Source of the DNA: Acidobacteriota bacterium | GTDB lineage: Bacteria > Acidobacteriota > Blastocatellia > UBA7656 | Assembly (NCBI GenBank): GCA_016201275.1 | Contig: JACQDB010000138.1 | Span: 62,001-126,000, forward strand | Direction of reading: 5' to 3' | Length of the DNA: 64,000 bases | Part shown: in pieces, positions 59,122 through 64,000 of the stretch | How positions within the stretch are numbered: the stretch's first letter is position 1 | How the letters are laid out: every line of letters begins with the position of its first letter | The notes under the pieces: generated by a model | Told to the model about the DNA's origin: nothing | Database searches by the model: none | The model's input: only the letters and a program-made list of their open reading frames with translations | Made by a program: the position numbers and the translations under genes

Positions 59122-60841
59122 CAACTTTCTCCTTTTTGTTCTTTCTGCCCTTCTGCTTTTCCGCCTGCTTCAGGCTGGCGAGAATTTCCTTGCGCTTCGC
59201 CTCCAGATTAACGCCGAATTCACCGGCGGCGGCTTTCAAGGCTTTCGGCAGATCGTCACTGTAGGTGACTTCGGTTGCGGCTTTGGCGAGGATGATTTCA
59301 CCAAGCAGGCGCATTAAAGCCGCAACATCTTCTTCCGCCGCCGCCTTATCAAGCAGATGTTGAACCAGAATGTCCTGATGTTCATACCGTGGTCTTGCCC
59401 GCTCCTTCTCGCTGAGATCCAGCCCCCTCTGTCTGGCAATCAGCGTGAAGGGATCACGAAAATAGTAATTATTGAGGGCGCGAAGCAGCAGCAGCAGATA
59501 TTGTTTCAATCCCGTTACCTGCTCAGCCGTGAGCCCCACCTGCCCGACCAAGGGCGTCGGCATATTGAGGACCGCCGCTCGGGCGATCTCCTGTACGCCC
59601 CATTCCACGGCTTCTTTTTTGGCCTGCTGCTCACGCTTCTGCTTACGGCGTTCGGCCAGCTCGCGCTCGGATTGCAGCCTCTTCTGCTCGCCTTCTTCGG
59701 GGTTCAACCGCGCCTTGATCTTCTTGATCGAGGCCTCCGCTTCGTCTTCCCGGACCAGTTGATAGATGCGGCTGTTATAGGGATTGAGAATGAAATGCGG
59801 GCGCGGCATATATTCGCCGTCAAATTTCCGCAACCAGGTGCGCCAGCTCTTTGTCTGTCCCGGTTCACGATAATCATTTCGCGTGTCATCCAGATTGACG
59901 TACCCGCAATTGTACGCCAGTTTCTCCGGGCTATAGGAGGCGAAGATCGTTTTTGCCTTCTTCGCCTCAATAAAAACTGCCTCCGGGTTCTCGTCGCGAA
60001 GTTTCGTAAACTGTCGCTGCTGCTTCTCCCGAAAGCAGGCGATATTGGTGCAGACCTCTTTCTTTGCAAATGCCTCGCGCGGCAGGTTCGTCGTATTGTA
60101 GGGGCATTGCGTACAGGCTCCGACCTCCGGGTAAAGCGATTGATCGGCGGTCTTGAACTGCGCGGAGCCAAGCGCCACCTGATAATTTTCGACCAGCTTC
60201 TCCGCCTTCGACAGCGGCAACAGCCCTTCGTTGTGCGGCGTGTGCAGAATCTGCTTCAGAACTTCCAGCTGTAAATCATCATTGCGAATCCGCGCCAGGA
60301 GGAAGAGATAGCCGACGGCGAGTTCCGCCTTCAGCGAAAGAATCGTCTCCTTCACCTTCTCGCCCAGCGCCACGAGTTGCAGGCGGCTGATGATGAATTT
60401 CGGATGCTTTCCGGTGCGCGCCGCAATCTCCTTAATGCTCATGCCATGATCGCGTTGCAGGCGCTCGAAGCCCTCCGCCTCTTCAATCGGATGAAGATTG
60501 ACACGGGTGAGATTTTCGCTTACCGTCTGCTCGAAGGCGTTGCGGGTATCGAGCTGCTTGATGTTGACCGGCACGTGAGTGAGGCCAAGCAGTTTGGCTG
60601 CCCGCAAACGGCGCTCTCCGGCCACCAGTTGATACTTGCCGTTTTCCAGCGGCGTAACAACCGGCGGCTGTATGAAGCCGTGCGCCTGAATATCGGCGGC
60701 CAGTTCTGCCAACCCGTCGCCGGCAAACTGGCTGCGCGGGTTCCAGCCCGCGGCGACAACGATGCTGGCAATGGCCACCTCTTTCAACTCTCCGATGGCC
60801 GGAATACCGGTTGCTGCTCTCTTTATTTTTACGCTTGCCAT
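59096..60841 (-). CDS. ParB/RepB/Spo0J-like protein 2 with long C-terminal extension
   Basis: 581 aa from ATG 60,841 (AAGGAGA upstream). WNPRSQFAGDGLAELAADIQAHGFIQPPVVT, VAGERRLRAAKLL (GERRLRA at 75-81), ENLTRVNLHPIEEAEGFERL and an HTH with MSIKEIAARTGKHPKFIISRL are the standard ParB-CTPase and DNA-binding blocks. A Cys cluster (CTQCPYN, CTNIACF) and a long charged helical extension follow, twice the usual length. The second ParB in the arm suggests different targets. Confidence 0.9.
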   Translation of the reverse strand: MASVKIKRAATGIPAIGELKEVAIASIVVAAGWNPRSQFAGDGLAELAADIQAHGFIQPPVVTPLENGKYQLVAGERRLRAAKLLGLTHVPVNIKQLDTRNAFEQTVSENLTRVNLHPIEEAEGFERLQRDHGMSIKEIAARTGKHPKFIISRLQLVALGEKVKETILSLKAELAVGYLFLLARIRNDDLQLEVLKQILHTPHNEGLLPLSKAEKLVENYQVALGSAQFKTADQSLYPEVGACTQCPYNTTNLPREAFAKKEVCTNIACFREKQQRQFTKLRDENPEAVFIEAKKAKTIFASYSPEKLAYNCGYVNLDDTRNDYREPGQTKSWRTWLRKFDGEYMPRPHFILNPYNSRIYQLVREDEAEASIKKIKARLNPEEGEQKRLQSERELAERRKQKREQQAKKEAVEWGVQEIARAAVLNMPTPLVGQVGLTAEQVTGLKQYLLLLLRALNNYYFRDPFTLIARQRGLDLSEKERARPRYEHQDILVQHLLDKAAAEEDVAALMRLLGEIILAKAATEVTYSDDLPKALKAAAGEFGVNLEAKRKEILASLKQAEKQKGRKNKKEKVDEQSQTKA

Positions 60842-60864
60842 AGTTTCTCCTTGGATAAAGTGGT

Positions 60865-61236
60865 TCAGGTTGATTGGTGGAGTTCGACAATCTCCTCCGG
60901 TGTGAAGACCAGATGGCGGATTGCCCACGCCGCGGCGATGGATTCACGCCTTCTGCGGTAAGCGGTGATCGCCCATTTTTCAGCCAGCCCGGCATTGCCG
61001 ATATTGGCAAATGCCCGGGCAAAGATGGCCGCCGCATCCGCCTTGCGCGCCATATCGGCAACTGCCTTGATGCGCTCCCGTTTGTCCCGTTCGCACTGCG
61101 CGTCAAATTCTTGCTGCTCCCGCTCTTGCTGCTCCTGAATAGCCTTCAACTGCTCTCGGCCTGGCTCCCTGCCCTGGCGAATCAGGCCGACGACGTTGTG
61201 GGCGTCCTGATCAAAGCTCCGATGACGATTGGTCAT
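60865..61236 (-). CDS. Hypothetical coiled-coil protein (123 aa)
   Basis: Highly charged helical middle (EQLKAIQEQQEREQQEFDAQCERDKRERIKAV) and a helical C-terminus. 23 bases before the ParB-like 2 start. No family recognised. Confidence 0.6.
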   Translation of the reverse strand: MTNRHRSFDQDAHNVVGLIRQGREPGREQLKAIQEQQEREQQEFDAQCERDKRERIKAVADMARKADAAAIFARAFANIGNAGLAEKWAITAYRRRRESIAAAWAIRHLVFTPEEIVELHQST

Positions 61237-61247
61237 AAATCCTCCTC

Positions 61248-61592
61248 TCAGGTTACGTCCTTGTATATCTGCTGAACGATGGCCGGAGCGCGTTTCCTCA
61301 GTGCCGCAGCGACATTGAAATCGCCCGCCGCTTCATATTGCTTCGCCCGGGCTTCGAGATAGGCGAGCGCCCCTTCGGTCTTCGCCTCCAGAGGCGAAGG
61401 CCGCAAAGCCTTCGCCTTGGCCGTCTTATCACTGATCGGACGGTCGGTCTTCAAAGCGACTTTCACTTCATGCTCATCGCCGCAGGAATAACAACTCATC
61501 ACCAGCCGATTATCGCTTTCACGGCGATGCGGCACGCCCCAGTGGTGGTCCCGGCAAGGCGGGGAAAAGAGAAATTTCAGAAATCGTGTCAT
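61248..61592 (-). CDS. Hypothetical CxxC protein (114 aa)
   Basis: A lone CYSCG and an earlier CRDHH..H cluster could form a zinc site (about residues 12-38); the rest is helical (ALAYLEARAKQYEAAGDFNVAAALRK). It overlaps the preceding gene by ATGA. Function unknown. Confidence 0.6.
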   Translation of the reverse strand: MTRFLKFLFSPPCRDHHWGVPHRRESDNRLVMSCYSCGDEHEVKVALKTDRPISDKTAKAKALRPSPLEAKTEGALAYLEARAKQYEAAGDFNVAAALRKRAPAIVQQIYKDVT

Positions 61593-61816
61593 GCCTTTTT
61601 CCTCTTGGGCGGTCGGAGCGCAATGGTTATCACCACGCTTTCCGACCCGATTTCCTCATCATCGAAAAGATGCTGAATCTGATGCTCCGAAGTTGAGGAG
61701 AGGTTTTTGATATCGTACGCGAACACCGGCTGGGTTTGCGTGACGACGCGAAGAACAGAGGTGTTTTTGTAGCGGGCGAGCTGCTTCCGCAAATCGCCCA
61801 CGGTTTGTATTGGCAT
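61589..61816 (-). CDS. Small hypothetical protein (75 aa)
   Basis: Uses the TTCAAGATATGGAG leader for its ribosome site. Mixed alpha/beta: VGDLRKQLARYKNTSVLRVV then acidic DDEEIGSESVVITIALRPP. No family recognised. Confidence 0.6.
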   Translation of the reverse strand: MPIQTVGDLRKQLARYKNTSVLRVVTQTQPVFAYDIKNLSSTSEHQIQHLFDDEEIGSESVVITIALRPPKRKKA

Positions 61817-61823
61817 TCTTATT

Positions 61824-61837
61824 CTCCATATCTTGAA
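61824..61837 (-). promoter_or_regulatory. Shared 5' leader segment, copy 2
   Basis: Same 14 bases as copy 1; the GGAG end forms the ribosome site 8 bases before ATG 61,816. A third, 13-base copy sits at 61,951-61,963 without a clear downstream gene. Confidence 0.6.
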
Positions 61838-61861
61838 TTGGTTTTGACAGGAATTGAAAAC

Positions 61862-61995
61862 GCCCGGTCTGCGCCGGGCTTAGGCCATTGATTTTTTTCA
61901 ACTGCGCGTTGTACACTGGCAATGCTTCGGTGATTGGCTTCACTGAAGCATCCATATCTTGAAGGCGTGGCGAGAAGTTCGCCACGCCTTTTTTT
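61862..61995 (+). ncRNA. Three consecutive hairpins, last one a plus-strand terminator (possible small RNA)
   Basis: GCCCGG/CCGGGC (61,862-61,879), TGCTTCGGTGA/TCACTGAAGCA (61,923-61,950) and GGCGTGGCGA/TCGCCACGCC (61,964-61,988) followed by TTTTTTT (61,989-61,995). The last is an intrinsic terminator only in the plus direction, against the surrounding genes. A plus-strand small RNA is one reading. A TTGACA occurs at 61,843-61,848, but with no good -10. Alternatively the stems act on the minus-strand messages. Confidence 0.4.
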
Positions 61996-62006
61996 AGAGT
62001 GAGAAA

Positions 62007-62141
62007 TCACTTTGTATTCGCGCTTTTCAACAATCGCGCTTTACAGTTCAGGCAGATGCCATGGCTTGGCGGCAGGTGTGGATTGCCAAGGTAAATCAGA
62101 ATGCAGCACCAGGCGCAATAGATTGTCGGATTCTCGCTCAC
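62007..62141 (-). CDS. Small zinc-ribbon protein (44 aa)
   Basis: GTG 62,141 follows GAGGAGGAGC, so it is chosen over longer frames. CAWC and CLNC, spaced 19 residues apart, form a minimal zinc ribbon. Similar tiny ribbons are frequent in phage early regions. Function unknown. Confidence 0.55.
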   Translation of the reverse strand: MSENPTIYCAWCCILIYLGNPHLPPSHGICLNCKARLLKSANTK

Positions 62142-62157
62142 TGCTCCTCCTCTACAC

Positions 62158-62862
62158 TTACCATTCAACTCCATGATAGGTGCCGTTTGTCTTGCCTTGC
62201 GGTTTTCGCAAAACCGCTGTCTCTTCCTGCCAGCGCTGCCAGAGTTGCTGCGCCTCGTAATAGGCGCGGTTGGCCAGCTCGTGCAACCCTTGATGTTTCG
62301 CATGAACGGCCTCGGTGAATTTTTTTAAGACTTCTACCGCTCTCCCATCTTCCGGTTGATGACGGTCTCTGGCCTCCAGGTGCTCTATAAACCGGCTGGC
62401 GGTTTTGCGATTGAGGTCTTCGATCCTGCAATTCATCACCGCCTGGCATTCCTCATCGGGATTGATCTTCAGTGAATTGGCGATGGCGCGAATGGTGCCA
62501 AGCTGACGCGGAGTCACCGGCTGCAAGACCTGACGCATCGTCGGCTTTGCTGCTTCAATGGGACGGCAGACGAAGGATGCGATTGCTGCAAGCCGCTTAC
62601 TGGCATCAGCCCCTTCTGTTTCCAGATAAAACTTTACCGCCAGCAAATGTTCGCAACGAAAATCAGGAACGCTGGCCCTGCGTTCATCATAGGTCGCGCA
62701 ACTGCATCGAACGCGCCCTTCTTGGTCCTGAAAGACGCGAAAGACCTCCTTCCGAAATCCCGCCGAATGAACGTCGAAACCTTCCCGGTCTTCGGCGACC
62801 AGACCGAGCGCGGCGATGGTTTTGGCGTGGTTAATGATATGTTGCTCAACAGCTTGACTCAT
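62158..62862 (-). CDS. SWIM-type zinc-finger protein (234 aa)
   Basis: The motif CSC...CEHLLAV at about residues 53-74 (C-x-C-x14-C-x-H) fits a SWIM zinc finger, a DNA- and protein-binding module. The C-terminal part is helical. GGAGG precedes the ATG. Its place among replication or DNA-binding genes fits recombination or regulation. Confidence 0.75.
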   Translation of the reverse strand: MSQAVEQHIINHAKTIAALGLVAEDREGFDVHSAGFRKEVFRVFQDQEGRVRCSCATYDERRASVPDFRCEHLLAVKFYLETEGADASKRLAAIASFVCRPIEAAKPTMRQVLQPVTPRQLGTIRAIANSLKINPDEECQAVMNCRIEDLNRKTASRFIEHLEARDRHQPEDGRAVEVLKKFTEAVHAKHQGLHELANRAYYEAQQLWQRWQEETAVLRKPQGKTNGTYHGVEW

Positions 62863-62883
62863 TTTCTTGCCCTCCGCTTTTAG

Positions 62884-62914
62884 ATAAAAATAAAGGGAGC
62901 GACTCCGCTCCCTT
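62884..62914 (-). terminator. Minus-strand intrinsic terminator
   Basis: AAGGGAGCG (62,893-62,901)/CGCTCCCTT (62,906-62,914); the minus strand then reads TATTTTTA. Follows the DUF932 gene and precedes the SWIM gene. Confidence 0.82.
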
Positions 62915-62927
62915 ACTCGCCGGTTGA

Positions 62928-63974
62928 TTAATAAGCAGCTTCGGCGATTACGCGCCAGTCGTTTGGTGAGAGAGTTATCACCTGTCCGCCGTAGGCTTCC
63001 ATCTCGGTTGCGCGGTCATAGGATTCAACATCCTGAGCCGCTCTCGTGACCGCGTTCATGAGGCCGTAGGCGCTGAGGCTGCTGCCTTCAATCAAATGCT
63101 GTAGCACACTGGATTGCTCGTCCTTATTGAGGCGAAAACGATTTGCCAGCACCTCAACCGATTTCACCGGGTTGCCGGTAATGCGCTGCTCGGTTGCCTC
63201 GCGTAGGCGTTCAACAATTCGCCTGAATCCGTCGGCGCTCAAGGCCGCACGAATCGTATCCACAACCTTCATCCAGAAAGCGCGGTCATCGGCGGCCAAC
63301 GTCTCATCGCGGAAAAGTTCGGTAGCTTCCTCATCGTTGGCTCTGCCGACGTGGTATTTGCGCTGCGCGAAATCCGAAGCGATCATGCCGTTGGTGCAGA
63401 CCAAGCGATAAATCAGCGGCTCTACTTTTACAGCGCCTAAGCCGACTTCGCTGTTGGAGATCACCAGCCCGGCCTGCACCGGGTCACCAATCTTGACCTC
63501 TAATTCGGTGCGCGGCGAAATCACCTTGAGGTATATCTTGCGGTCGGTGATTTCACACGATTCAAAATGAAGCTGCTTTTCGACCAGCTCCGGCAACACG
63601 GCTTCTGCCAGATCGAAGTTATCGAGGCGGCGATAGCGGTCGGAGAGGAAGGCGCGGGCTTTGCCGTCGAGCGTGCGAACCATGCGGCGATCCGTACCCG
63701 CCTGAAACAGGGTATTGACGTTGGTATCCAAGAGCGCCGGTTGCTCTTTTTGCAACCGGTTGTAATATTTCTGCGGAATCGCCAGACGATCAGCGATTTG
63801 CTGATGTGCTAGGTCGGTGACGGCAAATGAAGATTCAACGCCATCAATTTTCATCTCGGAGTGGCCGTTGCTGTGAAGCGTAAGAGCCGTAGTTGACGCC
63901 ACGAAATCGCGCTTGGATTCCGTTTGTCTCTGGATCTCCGCTGTTAACTCAACAAGAGATTTTCCGGTTTTCAT
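62928..63974 (-). CDS. DUF932 (phage/plasmid-like TIGR03299) protein
   Basis: 348 aa. SSFAVTDLAHQQIADRLAIPQKYYNRL, RTLDGKARAFLSDRYRRLDNFDLAEAVLP, ISNSEVGLGAVKVEPLIYRLVCTNGMI match the DUF932 pattern, found next to replication and ParB-like genes in phages and plasmids. Biochemical role unknown. AAAGGA lies upstream of the ATG. It is the most upstream gene of the leftward arm in this window. Confidence 0.9.
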   Translation of the reverse strand: MKTGKSLVELTAEIQRQTESKRDFVASTTALTLHSNGHSEMKIDGVESSFAVTDLAHQQIADRLAIPQKYYNRLQKEQPALLDTNVNTLFQAGTDRRMVRTLDGKARAFLSDRYRRLDNFDLAEAVLPELVEKQLHFESCEITDRKIYLKVISPRTELEVKIGDPVQAGLVISNSEVGLGAVKVEPLIYRLVCTNGMIASDFAQRKYHVGRANDEEATELFRDETLAADDRAFWMKVVDTIRAALSADGFRRIVERLREATEQRITGNPVKSVEVLANRFRLNKDEQSSVLQHLIEGSSLSAYGLMNAVTRAAQDVESYDRATEMEAYGGQVITLSPNDWRVIAEAAY

Positions 63975-64000
63975 AATGTAGGTTCCTTTTTACTCTCAGG

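Noticed and set aside
59357-60274. 305-aa plus-strand frame
   Set aside because: Antisense to ParB-like 2; Leu-rich shadow composition, whereas the ParB motifs are unmistakable on the minus strand.
61659-61985. 108-aa minus-strand frame starting at a GTG
   Set aside because: The first 54 codons look moderately protein-like, but they span hairpins and run through the 75-aa gene in another frame; no ribosome site.

Overview
The window reads as part of the genome of a tailed phage with a contractile tail (myovirus-type Caudoviricetes), either free or integrated. Genes from position 1 to about 45,960 all point right except one, and genes from about 46,100 to 63,974 all point left, so two transcription units converge near 46 kb. 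Genes are tightly packed with ATGA, TGATG and TAATG overlaps. There are no rRNA, ribosomal-protein or central-metabolism genes, and no integrase in view. A lipoprotein and several Sec-type signal peptides suggest a diderm (Gram-negative) host. The taxon cannot be named from sequence alone.

Left edge (1-1430): the end of queD, then queE and folE, which supply the 7-deazaguanine precursor used by phages that hypermodify guanine in their DNA, followed by a tRNA with a CAT anticodon and an intrinsic terminator. Head module (1437-13,997): terminase small and large subunits, four small ORFs, portal, prohead protease fused to a probable scaffold, major capsid protein, a possible decoration protein, connector and tail-completion proteins, and an inserted HNH nuclease. 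Tail module (14,071-26,590): sheath, tube, tail assembly chaperones, tape measure, LysM, gpD-like hub, gpV-like spike, gp25-like wedge, gpJ-like and gpI-like baseplate proteins. Fibre module (26,597-40,995): a large adhesin-like protein, two paralogous collagen-like fibres, a glycosyltransferase-methyltransferase fusion, and a run of fibre or coat-like proteins that, unusually, begin with signal peptides. Lysis and signalling region (41,071-45,962): a membrane-anchored PAS protein, a degenerate response-regulator receiver, a lytic transglycosylase, a holin candidate, a coiled-coil membrane protein and a lipoprotein.

The left-pointing half (46,103-63,974) is an accessory and DNA-metabolism arm: a HerA-like ATPase, an ASCH-domain protein, a SAM-dependent N6-methylase-like gene whose frame is broken at an A8 run, two adjacent PP-loop (PAPS-reductase family) enzymes of which one has DndC-type motifs, a second ASCH protein, an SNF2 helicase carrying a probable class 3 intein in its Walker A motif, several zinc-ribbon or HTH proteins, two ParB-like proteins, a SWIM-finger protein and a DUF932 protein.

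The points most worth following are the DndC-like/PP-loop/HerA/methylase cluster combined with a 7-deazaguanine pathway, the PAS-receiver pair beside the endolysin, the glycosyltransferase next to collagen-like fibres, the signal-peptide-bearing fibre proteins, the intein, and several structured intergenic elements, above all the one at the convergence point (45,981-46,097).
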